Below are positions 10,738 through 20,012 of a DNA stretch of 64,000 nucleotides, one piece after another. Under the pieces are notes generated by a model that did not search any database, had not been told where the DNA came from, and saw nothing but the letters and a program-made list of their open reading frames with translations. The position numbers and the translations under genes are program-made. Source of the stretch: an uncultured Ectothiorhodospiraceae bacterium (GTDB lineage Bacteria > Pseudomonadota > Gammaproteobacteria > Nevskiales > Oceanococcaceae); contig CAKZQS010000009.1 of assembly GCA_937141935.1 (NCBI GenBank), forward strand, positions 2,501 to 66,500, given 5' to 3'. Within the stretch, counting starts at the first letter, position 1; every line of letters begins with the position of its first letter.

Positions 10738-11872
10738 GCCGGCCGCCGGCGTCGCGCCGCGGCTGCGCCCGGCGCAGCCGGAGGACCTGAGCGCCCTGTG
10801 CCGGCTGGAGGCGCAGGCCTTTGCCAGCGACCGGCTGTCGCGGCGGCGCATGCGCCACTGGATCAGCGCCGACAACGGCTGCCTGCACGTCGCGACAGGC
10901 GCCGACGGCACGCTGCTGGGCTATGCGCTGGCGCTGCTGCGCCCGGGCACGCGCATGGCCCGGCTGTATTCGCTGGCGGTCGACGACCGGGCCCGCGGCC
11001 TGGGGCTCGGCGCCCGCCTGGTCGAGGCGCTGGAGCACGAATGCGCGCACCGCGGCCGGCTGTACATGCGCCTGGAGGTGGCGCCGTCGAACGCGCCGGC
11101 CATCGCCCTCTACCGCCGACTGGGCTATCGCTCCTTCGGTCGCTGGACCGATTACTACGAGGACCACCAGGACGCGCTGCGGATGCAAAAGCCCATCCGC
11201 CCGCTGCCCCCGGCGCCGGGGCTGCGGCCCCTGCCCTGGTACGGCCAGAGCACCGAATTCACCTGCGGCCCCGCGGCGCTGCTGATGGCCATGGCGGCCC
11301 TGGCCCCAGGACGGGACTGCACGCAGGCCGAGGAGCTGGCGCTGTGGCGCGAGGCCACCACGATCTTCATGACCTCCGGTCACGGCGGCTGCCACCCGGT
11401 CGGGCTGGCGCTGGCGGCACAGCGGCGCGGTTTCGTGGCCGAGGCCTGGCTGAACACCCGCGAGCCCCTGTTCGTCGACGGCGTGCGCCGCGAGGACAAG
11501 AAGGCCGTGATCCGCGCCGTGCACACACAGTTTCTGGCCGACGCCGAGGCCAGCGGGCTGGCGGTGCATTGCGGCGAGCTGGAGACCGCCGACCTGGCCG
11601 CGCGGCTGCAGCAGGGCTGGCTGGCGGTGGCCCTGATCTCGACCTGGCGCCTGGACGGGCGCAAGGCGCCGCATTGGGTGCTGCTGAGCGCCGCCGACGC
11701 CGAGTGCTTCTACATCCACGACCCCGACCCGCCGGAGGACGAGGGCGTGCCGCTGGACCATGAGTACCTGCCCATCGCCCGCGAGGACTTCGCCCGCATG
11801 AGCCGCTTCGGTGCCCAGCGCCTGCGCACCCTGTTGCTGCTAGGGGCGCCCACGGGCGGCAGCACGGCCTGA
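10703..11872 (+). CDS. GNAT N-acetyltransferase fused to C39-like peptidase domain
   Basis: N-terminal RimI-like GNAT (ARLYSLAVDDRARGLGLGARLVEALE...EVAPSNAPAIALYRRLGY), C-terminal WYGQSTEFTCGPAALLMAM...KAPHWVLLSAADAECFYIHDPDP (Cys/His papain-like). Confidence 0.88.
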   Translation: MSAAGPSSLCAEPAAGVAPRLRPAQPEDLSALCRLEAQAFASDRLSRRRMRHWISADNGCLHVATGADGTLLGYALALLRPGTRMARLYSLAVDDRARGLGLGARLVEALEHECAHRGRLYMRLEVAPSNAPAIALYRRLGYRSFGRWTDYYEDHQDALRMQKPIRPLPPAPGLRPLPWYGQSTEFTCGPAALLMAMAALAPGRDCTQAEELALWREATTIFMTSGHGGCHPVGLALAAQRRGFVAEAWLNTREPLFVDGVRREDKKAVIRAVHTQFLADAEASGLAVHCGELETADLAARLQQGWLAVALISTWRLDGRKAPHWVLLSAADAECFYIHDPDPPEDEGVPLDHEYLPIAREDFARMSRFGAQRLRTLLLLGAPTGGSTA

Positions 11873-11873
11873 G

Positions 11874-13328
11874 CTAGCGGCCGCGGCGCTCCAGGCGGCG
11901 GGCGAACTCGCCGGCGATCTGCATGTACAGCTCCTCGCCCAGAAAGGCGTCCTCGACCCCGTGGTCCAGGCTGGGGTTGTCGTTGACCTCGATCACGTAG
12001 GCCCGCGCCCCCTGCTGCTTGATGTCGATGCCGTACAGCCCGTCGCCAATCATCCGCGCCGCGCGCAGCGCCGCGTCCAGCACCGCCCGCGGCACCTCAT
12101 AGGTCGGCAGCGTTTCGAAGCCGCCGGAGTCCACCCGGCCCTCGCCGTGGGCGTAGATCTGCCAGTGGTTCCGGGCCATGAAATAGCGGCAGGCATACAG
12201 CGGGCGGCCGTTCAGCACGCCGATGCGCCAGTCGTACTCGGTGTACAGATACTCCTGCGCCAGCACCAGCGCCGAGTCGGCCAGCATGCGCGCAAGCTCG
12301 GCCTCCAGCGCCGCGCCGTCGGCCACCTTGCGCACGCCGCGCGAGAAGCTGCCATCGGGAATCTTCAGCACCACAGGAAAGCCCAGCTCGGCCTCGATGG
12401 CGGCGCGCTCCTCGGCACTGGCCGAGGCGACGATGCGGCTGCGCAGCGTGGGCACCCGGTTGTAGCTGAAGGCGTCCTGCAAAAAGACCTTGTTGCAGCA
12501 ACGCAGGATCGAGGTGGGGTCGTCGATGACCACCAGGCCCTCGATCTCGGCCCGCCGCGCGAACTGGTAGGTGTAGTGGTCGATGGCGGTCGTCACGCGA
12601 ATGAACAGCGCGTCGAACTCGCCAATGCGCGACAGATCGCCCGGCCCCAGGCGCTCGGGGTTCAGGCCCACCTTGCGCGCCGCTTTCTCGATGCGCTTCA
12701 ACGCGCCCTCGTCGCTGGGCGGCAGGGTCTCCGCCGGGTCCACCAGCAGCGCGAAATCCCAGCGCGCCGCCTTGCGCTGGCGCGGCCGGCGCCACAGGCT
12801 TTGGGTAAAGCGGCCCAGGGCCTCGTGGAAGGCGGCCCGCTCGGTGGCATCCAGCTCGGCGTAGGCGGCATAGCGCAGCGTGCCCAGGCGCCAGGCGCCG
12901 GCGTAATCCAACCGCACCCGCAGAATCGGGCAGGCGAAGCGCTCGAACAGCCGCCGGCCCAACGGCCGCAGGCGCGCCTCGGCGCTGTGGCCCAGCAGCA
13001 CGACAAACTCGCGGCTGTGCGGCTCCCCGGCGGCCGGCGCCGGCAGCTTGGCCAGCAGGTCCTCGGCGCGCAGCAGCGTCAGCGCCTCGCTGCGCAGGTC
13101 GTTGAGCGTGTTGACCGAGGGCAGCACGCGGTGCCCCCGCGCCTCGGCCAGCAGCGAGCAGTAATAGCCCTCGCTCAGATAGCCGCCGGCGGCGCACAGG
13201 TTCAGGATGCGCGTCTTCTTCTCGCCGGCCCGCGGCAACTCGCGCAGGTAGCTGGCGAAATCCAGCGGCGCAGGGGCCTCGTCCGGCCAGTCCGTGGGGT
13301 CATCGACGACGATGTAAAAGGCGCTCAA
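11874..13328 (-). CDS. RimK family ATP-grasp ligase with N-terminal RLAN-like domain
   Basis: FYIVVDDPTDWPDEAPA N-terminus; ATP-grasp core FPVVLKIPDGSFSRGVRKV...LVLAQEYLYTEYDWRIGVLNGRPLYACRYFM...VIEVNDNPSLDHGVED. Likely TTG start (LSAFYIVVDD). Confidence 0.85.
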   Translation of the reverse strand: MSAFYIVVDDPTDWPDEAPAPLDFASYLRELPRAGEKKTRILNLCAAGGYLSEGYYCSLLAEARGHRVLPSVNTLNDLRSEALTLLRAEDLLAKLPAPAAGEPHSREFVVLLGHSAEARLRPLGRRLFERFACPILRVRLDYAGAWRLGTLRYAAYAELDATERAAFHEALGRFTQSLWRRPRQRKAARWDFALLVDPAETLPPSDEGALKRIEKAARKVGLNPERLGPGDLSRIGEFDALFIRVTTAIDHYTYQFARRAEIEGLVVIDDPTSILRCCNKVFLQDAFSYNRVPTLRSRIVASASAEERAAIEAELGFPVVLKIPDGSFSRGVRKVADGAALEAELARMLADSALVLAQEYLYTEYDWRIGVLNGRPLYACRYFMARNHWQIYAHGEGRVDSGGFETLPTYEVPRAVLDAALRAARMIGDGLYGIDIKQQGARAYVIEVNDNPSLDHGVEDAFLGEELYMQIAGEFARRLERRGR

Positions 13329-13406
13329 GCCAGCTCCAGCGGGCGCAAAGCGCGCATCAGAGCAGAAAGCCCGGCGGCGCACAATGTGCGCGCGAATTCG
13401 GCGCGA

Positions 13407-14963
13407 TCAGGAGCTGCAGGAGAGCTGGCTGCAGCCGGCCTTGTCGCGGGCCCAGTCCGGCCGCAAGCCGGCCAGGTGGGCGTCGGCCGGGTCCTCGAAG
13501 GGCCGGGCCAGTGCGGCCTGCAGCCGCTCGAGCACGCTCATGTCGCCGGCCTCGGCCGCCTCGATGGCCTCGGCCAGCAGCCAGTTGCGCGGCACCACGG
13601 CGGGGTTGTGCGCGCGCAGCGCCTCCGGCGCGACCCGGCGGCGGGCATGCCAGCCGGCGAACCACTGTTCGGCCAGGGCGCGCTGCTGCGGCGTCCAGTC
13701 CGACTCGGCGTAGCTGTGCGCGTCCAGCGCCGCCAGCAGCGCCTCGCCCTGCGCCTGCGCCAGCGGCCCGGACAGCGCGCGGAAGGTGCGGCTGAAGTCC
13801 AGCGCGCGCGCCTGCATCAGCGCGAACAGCTGCTGCAGCCAGTCCTCGTCCTCGGCGCCGATGGCTTCCAGCCCCAGCTTGGCCGCCATGCGCGCGCGAA
13901 AGGCCGCGTTGTATTCGGCATGAAAGGCGCGCAGCGCCTGCTCCAGCTCCGCGCGCGGCGGGCCCAGCGGCATCAGCGCCGCGCCCAGGCAGCCCAGGTT
14001 CCACTGCGCGATCTGCGGCTGGCGCGCATAGCAATAGCGCCGCTGCTGGGCGTCGGTGGTGTTGGGCGTCCAGTCCGGCTCCAGCGGCTCCAGCCAGCCA
14101 AAGGGGCCGTAGTCGATCGTCAGGCCCAGAATCGACAGGTTGTCGGTGTTCATCACGCCGTGCACGAAGCCCAGGCTCATCCAGTCGGCCAGCAGCCGCG
14201 CCGTGCGCCGGCACACCTCGGCGTAAAAGCCGACGACGTCGCCGCCCTGCTCCGGGTAATGCTCGGCCATCACGTAATCGCACAGCCGGCGCAGCGTGTC
14301 GGTCTCCTCCAGCGCGGCGTGGATCTCGAAGTTGCCCAGGCGCACGAAGCTGGGTGCCACGCGGGTGACGATGGCCCCGGGCTCCAGGCGCGGGCGGCCG
14401 TCGTAGAACATGTCGCGCTCGACCTGCTCGCCGCTGCCCACCAGCGCCAGCGCGCGCGAGGTCGGCACACCCAGGGCCGCCATCGCCTCGCTGAGCACGT
14501 ATTCGCGTATCGAGGAACGCAGCACGGCCCGGCCGTCGGCGCCACGCGAGTAGGGCGTGCGCCCGGCGCCCTTGAGCTGCAGCGTTTGCCAGACGCCCTG
14601 CGCGTCACGCAGCTCGCCCAGGTTGATGACCCGACCATCACCGAGCTGGCCGGCCCAGTTTCCGAACTGGTGACCGCCATAGCGCAGCGCATAGCACTGC
14701 CCGCCCGGCGCGCCCCGCTGCCCCGCCCACAGCTGCGCGGCGGCCTCCCGCTCGGGCGCATCGGCCGGGTCGGCCAGGCCCAGCTGCGCGGCGCAATCGG
14801 CTGACCAGGCCAGCAGCTCGGGCGCCGGCATCGGCTCGGGGTCCACGGCGCTGGCGCAGGCCTGCGCGACCTGGCGCGGCTGCCGCGGCGCCTCGGGGAG
14901 GTCCTGCGGCAGGGCCTCCCAGAAGCGGGTGGCGAAGCGCAGCGTGTCCGTCGTGGCGGTCAT
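13407..14963 (-). CDS. selO: SelO/YdiU family protein adenylyltransferase
   Basis: [55 protein letters not shown]-type block, [23 protein letters not shown], C-terminal CSQLSCSS. Confidence 0.95.
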   Translation of the reverse strand: [518 protein letters not shown]

Positions 14964-16000
14964 CAGAGTATCGCCGGCTCGTCCGCGCCCAGGTCGGGGG
15001 GATTTTCCTCCTCGCGCAACTGTTCCCAGTCGGCGGCCACCGCCGCGGCGCGCGCGGTGCGGGCGAGGTGGTAGACGGCCTCGCCCTCGAAGACCAGCGG
15101 CATGTTCAGCTTGCCGACCACGATGCCCTCGAAGGGCGCCAGCAGCGTCGTTTCCTGCTCGCCGTAGGTGTCGGCGATATAGCCCAGCAGGGCGCCTTCG
15201 GCCACGTGCTGGCCAAGCGCGACGGTGGTGCGCAGAATGCCGCTGTTGGCCGCACGCACCCAGGAGCTGCCGCGCGCCGTGACCGGCTTGCGCAGCGGCG
15301 CCCGCTTGCGCCCGGCGGCGATCATGCCCAGGTGGCGCAGCACGTTCAGCACGCCGGCCACGCCCACGCGGATGCTGTCCTCGTCGAAGCGCAGGGCCTC
15401 GCCGGCCTCGTACACGATGACCGGCAGCCCTTCGGCGCGGGTCAGGTCGCGCAGCGTGCCGTCGGCGGGCTTGGAGTCCAGGATCAGCGGCGCCCCAAAG
15501 GCCCCGGCCAGCTCGGCCACACCCGGCTGGTCCAGGTCGGCGCGCAGCTGCGGGAAGTTGCTGCGGTAGATCGCGCCGGTGTGCAGGTCGATGCCGTAAT
15601 CGCTCTGCCGCACCACTTCCTCGGCGAAGGTGTGGGCGATGCGCGCGGCCAGCGAGCCGCTGGTGTTGCCGGGAAAGCTGCGGTTCAGGTCGCGGCGGTC
15701 GGGCAGGTAGCGCGAGCGGCTGACAAAGCCGTGCACGTTGACCACGGGCACGGCGATCAGCGTGCCGCGCAGGCGGCTGAGCGCCTTGTGCCGCAGCACG
15801 CGGCGCACGATCTCGACGCCGTTGAGCTCGTCACCGTGCAGCGCCGCGCTGACAAACAGCGTCGGGCCGTCGCGGCGCCCGCGGCGCACCTGCACCGGCA
15901 TCGTCAGCGCGCTGTGCGTGTACAGGTCGGCCAGCGGCAGTTCGATCTTGGCCGACTCGCCGGCGGCGACCTCGCGGCCGCCGATCGTCAGCGGCTTCAA
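14963..16000 (-). CDS. succinylglutamate desuccinylase/aspartoacylase (M14, AstE/AspA-like) family protein
   Basis: [21 protein letters not shown]...[13 protein letters not shown]...YGIDLHTGA metal-binding motifs. Confidence 0.92.
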
Positions 16001-16902
16001 CCCTGGCCGCGGGTCTTGGTCCGGCCCGCGCGCTGATTCTTCTCGATGAAGCCGATGATCATGCCCGCCACATCGCGGCCGGTGACCGACTCGATGCCCT
16101 CCAGACCCGGCGAGGAGTTGACCTCCATCACCACCGGGCCGTGGTTGCTGCGCAGGATGTCCACACCGGCCACGTTCAGGCCCATGATGCGCGCCGCGCG
16201 GGTGGCGGTGGAGCGCTCCTCGGGGGTGATGCGCACCTTCTCAGCCTGGCCGCCGCGGTGGATGTTCGAGCGAAACTCGCCTTCGCGGGCCTGCCGGCGC
16301 ATGGCCGCCACCACTTTGTCGCCGACGATGAAGCAGCGCAGGTCGGCGCCCTTGGCCTCCTCGATGAACTCCTGCACCAGGAAATAGGCCTTCAGGCCGC
16401 GGAAGGCCTCGATGACCGACTCGCCCGCCTTGCGGGTCTCGGCCAGCACCACGCCCACGCCCTGCGTGCCCTCGAGCAGCTTGATCACCGTCTTGTCGCC
16501 GCCCACCAGGTCGAGCAGATCCGACGTGTCGTCCGGCGAATGCGCGAAGCCGGTCACCGGCATGCCGATGCCGCGGCGGGCCAGCAGCTGGTGCGCACGC
16601 AGCTTGTCGCGCGAGCGGGTGATGGCGACCGACTCGTTGAGCGGGTACACGCCCATCATCTCGAACTGGCGCAGCACGGCCGTGCCGTAAAAGGTCACCG
16701 AGGCGCCGATGCGCGGGATGATGGCGTCAAAGCCCTCCAGCACCTGGCCGCGATAGTGGATCTCGGGCTTGTGCGAGACGATCTTCATGTAGCAGCGCAG
16801 CGGGTCGATCACGTGCACCTCGTGATCGCGCTCGCGCCCGGCCTCGATCAGCCGCCGGGTCGAATAGAGCTTCGCGTTGCGCGACAGGATTCCGATTTTC
16901 AT
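15997..16902 (-). CDS. rimK: RimK, ATP-grasp ribosomal protein S6-L-glutamate ligase family
   Basis: [22 protein letters not shown]...[21 protein letters not shown]...[20 protein letters not shown]...[14 protein letters not shown]. Confidence 0.95.
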   Translation of the reverse strand: MKIGILSRNAKLYSTRRLIEAGRERDHEVHVIDPLRCYMKIVSHKPEIHYRGQVLEGFDAIIPRIGASVTFYGTAVLRQFEMMGVYPLNESVAITRSRDKLRAHQLLARRGIGMPVTGFAHSPDDTSDLLDLVGGDKTVIKLLEGTQGVGVVLAETRKAGESVIEAFRGLKAYFLVQEFIEEAKGADLRCFIVGDKVVAAMRRQAREGEFRSNIHRGGQAEKVRITPEERSTATRAARIMGLNVAGVDILRSNHGPVVMEVNSSPGLEGIESVTGRDVAGMIIGFIEKNQRAGRTKTRGQG

Positions 16903-17336
16903 GCCTCGGCAGGGCCTCCAAGCAGGTAGGAGCGGGCCGGATCGACCCAGAAGCGGCCCGCCATCGCCGTCCGCCCCAGCAACATGCGAAAGCGCATCGT
17001 GTCGCGGTCGGTCAGCGTGAATTCGGCGCGCCAGCGGTGCGCACCCAGGGCCAGCGTGGTTTCAATGACCGGGCGCAGCTCGCGGTGCCCGCCCGAGTCG
17101 GTCACCTCGCGGGTGTCCACCAGCGGCGCCGTGCAGCGCACGATGCGGTCGTTGCTTTGCTGCTCGGGGTGCACGGCGAAGTGAACGACCTTCTGGCCGC
17201 CTTCGACGTCCTGGCGCAATTCAAAGGCGTGCAAGGCGGAGGTGCGCGCGCCGGTGTCGACCTTGGCCTTGATGAGTCCCAGGCCCAGTTCCTCCAGCTG
17301 CACCCACTCGCGCCAGCCAATCAGCGGCTGGTTCAT
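16899..17336 (-). CDS. retropepsin-like ATP-dependent zinc protease family (RimB-like)
   Basis: [59 protein letters not shown]. Start overlaps the rimK region by 4 nt. Confidence 0.88.
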   Translation of the reverse strand: MNQPLIGWREWVQLEELGLGLIKAKVDTGARTSALHAFELRQDVEGGQKVVHFAVHPEQQSNDRIVRCTAPLVDTREVTDSGGHRELRPVIETTLALGAHRWRAEFTLTDRDTMRFRMLLGRTAMAGRFWVDPARSYLLGGPAEA

Positions 17337-17450
17337 CGGCCCGCCCATCGCCGTTTCGCGGTCTGTGTCATGCGCATGAAACTAGCATGCGCCCCCGGGC
17401 GGCCGCGACGGGCACCACCGGGCGGCGACAGGAGCCGCCGCCCGCGGGCG

Positions 17451-17912
17451 TCAGGAATCCGGCGCGGGCGGCGCCTCGGGGCCGATCGGCACCAGTTGCA
17501 GGCCAACGATCTTGACCCGGTCGCCGACGCGCAGGCCCTCGGCGCCCTCGACCAGCAGGCTGCGCACGAAGCCGTCGTCCATGCGCAGCGTGACTTCGGC
17601 GCGGCGCACGATCTTGCCGTAGCCATGCACCTGGTAAACCGGCGCATCGAAGGTGCCGGCGGTGCCCACCGGGTATTGCAGCCCCAGGCGGTCGGTCAGA
17701 TCACCGCCGCGCCCCACCTCGGGCATGATGCGGGCGGCGCGCGCGGGCGCATCGGCGCGCGGCTCGCTGCCGCGCACACGGTCGATGTCGACGATCTCGC
17801 CGCAGGCGCGGCAGGTGTCATCTTTCGCCGCAGCGGTGTCGTCGTCGGGACTGCTCGCGCAGGCGGCGAGCCACAGGCTGGCGGTCAGGGGAATCAGCAG
17901 GCGGGCAAGCAT
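17451..17912 (-). CDS. predicted outer membrane lipoprotein, unknown function
   Basis: MLARLLIPLTASLWLAACASSPDDD lipobox (LAAC); small soluble domain. Confidence 0.7.
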   Translation of the reverse strand: MLARLLIPLTASLWLAACASSPDDDTAAAKDDTCRACGEIVDIDRVRGSEPRADAPARAARIMPEVGRGGDLTDRLGLQYPVGTAGTFDAPVYQVHGYGKIVRRAEVTLRMDDGFVRSLLVEGAEGLRVGDRVKIVGLQLVPIGPEAPPAPDS

Positions 17913-18007
17913 GGTCGGGCTCTCCAGTGGGCCGGACCGGCTTCGACCGCGGCGCGGCGCCAAAATTCCGCCGCGCCCGGGATGCCGCGACGCGACGCGA
18001 CGCGACG

Positions 18008-19243
18008 CTAGAGGGTGCGCCGGTACACGCGAGCCTTGCCGCGCACCGCGCTGTCGGACAGGTTCACCAGCCGGGCGACCAGCGCCGGCGTGACCTGGTA
18101 GCCGCGCGGCACCAGCATGGCACCGGTGCTCAGGCGCAGGTCGTCGGCCAGCGTCATGCCCACTTCCAGCGCCGAGGGCGGCAGTTCGTAGACCTGCCCC
18201 AGGCGCTCGCTGCGCTCGAAGAGCACGCCCAGCGCGTCCAGCACCTCGCCGTGATAGTCGGTTCTGCGGCCGCGCAGCATCTCGGCGGCCAGCGTGGGCT
18301 TGTTGCCGCTGGCCTCCAGCGCCTCGTGGTCGATGGCCACGTGCAGAATGCCGGCCAGGCGGCGCGCGTAGGCGTCGTCGGCCGGCGGCAGCAGCAGGCC
18401 CTCGGGCAGCCGCCCGCGCTGCACCAGCGCGACGATGCCGCGCACCAGCTCCAGCTGCGGGATGCGCCGCAGCAGCTGGTCGGTGGTCACGCGCGAGCGA
18501 TCCAGCGTGCGCTCCTCTTCCAGTTGCAGGGCCCGGCCGTTCAGCGCCTTTTCCAGCAGCAGCGCCGGCACCGCCACGCTGCCCAGCTCGCTGAAGGTGG
18601 CCGCGGTTTCCAGCGGCCAGGTGTCCTCCAGCTTGAGCGCCCGGCCCAGCGCCACCGCCTTGGCGCGCACCCGCTTGGCCCGGCCGGCCGCAAGCGGGCT
18701 GGCCAGCGCCAGCATGTCGGTCAGGGCCGCGACGCTGCCGCGCAGCGTGCGCTGCGCCAGGTCGTGCTCGGCGGCCTCGCGCTGGCCGGCCTCGACCGCC
18801 GCGTCCACCACCGGCAGCAGCTCTTCGACCGTCCAGGGCCGGGGCAGGACCTGGCTGGCACGGGCCTCATTGAGCAGCCGTGGCCAGTCCTGCGCCGAGG
18901 CCGGCTCGCCCAGCAGCACGCGCCGCGCGGCCGGCAGCATCTCGCGGGCCCGGCAGAGCAGCTGCACGCCATCCAGGTCGGGCAGCGTGGGGGCGCACAG
19001 CAGCACGTAAATGCCGCTCATCTGCCGTAGCAGGCGAAAGGCCTCGGCGGCATCGGCCGCGGTCAGGACCTCATAGCGCCGCCCGAGCTGGGCGGACAGC
19101 GTGTCGCGACCGGACTCCTCCGGCTCCACGCACAGCACCCGGGGCTTGGGCGCCAGCGTCGGCCCGCCGACGCCGGACGCGGCCGGCTCCCGCGCGCGCG
19201 GCGGCGGGCGGGTCGGGGGCGGCGACAGGGTGGCGGTGGACAT
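18008..19243 (-). CDS. response-regulator-like protein: degenerate receiver plus degenerate HD-GYP-like region
   Basis: PKPRVLCVEPEESGRDTLSAQLGRRYEVLTAADAAEAFRLLRQ...YVLLCAPTLPDLDGVQLL; later TFSELGSVAVPALLLEKAL and DYHGEVLDALGVLFERSERLGQVYELPPSALEVGMTLADDL. Confidence 0.65.
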   Translation of the reverse strand: MSTATLSPPPTRPPPRAREPAASGVGGPTLAPKPRVLCVEPEESGRDTLSAQLGRRYEVLTAADAAEAFRLLRQMSGIYVLLCAPTLPDLDGVQLLCRAREMLPAARRVLLGEPASAQDWPRLLNEARASQVLPRPWTVEELLPVVDAAVEAGQREAAEHDLAQRTLRGSVAALTDMLALASPLAAGRAKRVRAKAVALGRALKLEDTWPLETAATFSELGSVAVPALLLEKALNGRALQLEEERTLDRSRVTTDQLLRRIPQLELVRGIVALVQRGRLPEGLLLPPADDAYARRLAGILHVAIDHEALEASGNKPTLAAEMLRGRRTDYHGEVLDALGVLFERSERLGQVYELPPSALEVGMTLADDLRLSTGAMLVPRGYQVTPALVARLVNLSDSAVRGKARVYRRTL

Positions 19244-19322
19244 GGGCGTGGGCGGACGCGGCCGCGCGGGCCACGGGAAGCGGCGATAATCCCCTCTTAG
19301 CAATTCGCATTCCGCGACCGCC

Positions 19323-20012
19323 ATGCCCCACTCCCCGCCCGCCGTCTGCCTGCTCTCGGGCGGCCTGGACTCCGCAACCACACTGGCCATTGCCCGCGAG
19401 CAGGGCTTTGCCGTGCACGCCCTGAGCATCCGCTATGGCCAGCGCCACGCGGTGGAGCTGCAGGCCGCACAGCGCGTGGCCCAGGCGTTGGGCGCGCAGG
19501 CGCACCTGGTCAGCGAACTCGACCTGCGGGCCTTCGGCGGCTCGGCCCTGACGGCCGACATCGACGTGCCCAAGGACCGCGACGAACAGGCGATGGCCGC
19601 GGGCATCCCGGTGACCTATGTGCCGGCGCGCAACACGGTCTTCCTGTCGCTGGCGCTGGCCTGGGCCGAGACCCTGGGCGCCCAGGATCTGTTCATCGGC
19701 GTCAATGCGGTGGACTACAGCGGCTATCCGGACTGCCGGCCGGAGTTCATTCGCGCCTTCGAGACCATGGCCGGCCTGGCCACCAAGGCGGGCGTCGAGG
19801 GCGCGCCGCTGCGCGTGCACACGCCGCTGATCGACCTGAGCAAGGCCGACATCATCCGCCGCGGCACCGCGCTGGGCGTGGATTACGGCCTGACCGTCAG
19901 CTGCTACGACCCGGACGCCGAGGGGCGGCCCTGCGGCCATTGCGACAGCTGCCAGCTGCGCGCGCGCGGCTTTGCCGAGGCCGGGCTGCCGGACCCGGCC
20001 CTGCAGCAGTGA
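19323..20012 (+). CDS. queC: 7-cyano-7-deazaguanine synthase
   Basis: [40 protein letters not shown]-terminal [14 protein letters not shown]. Confidence 0.97.
   Translation: MPHSPPAVCLLSGGLDSATTLAIAREQGFAVHALSIRYGQRHAVELQAAQRVAQALGAQAHLVSELDLRAFGGSALTADIDVPKDRDEQAMAAGIPVTYVPARNTVFLSLALAWAETLGAQDLFIGVNAVDYSGYPDCRPEFIRAFETMAGLATKAGVEGAPLRVHTPLIDLSKADIIRRGTALGVDYGLTVSCYDPDAEGRPCGHCDSCQLRARGFAEAGLPDPALQQ

Noticed and set aside
17984-18007. Pentanucleotide repeat (cgacg)n between a lipoprotein gene and the degenerate regulator
   Set aside because: About 4-5 copies only, just after a stop codon; probably a simple repeat. Phase variation is unlikely because it is not in a coding start or an obvious promoter.
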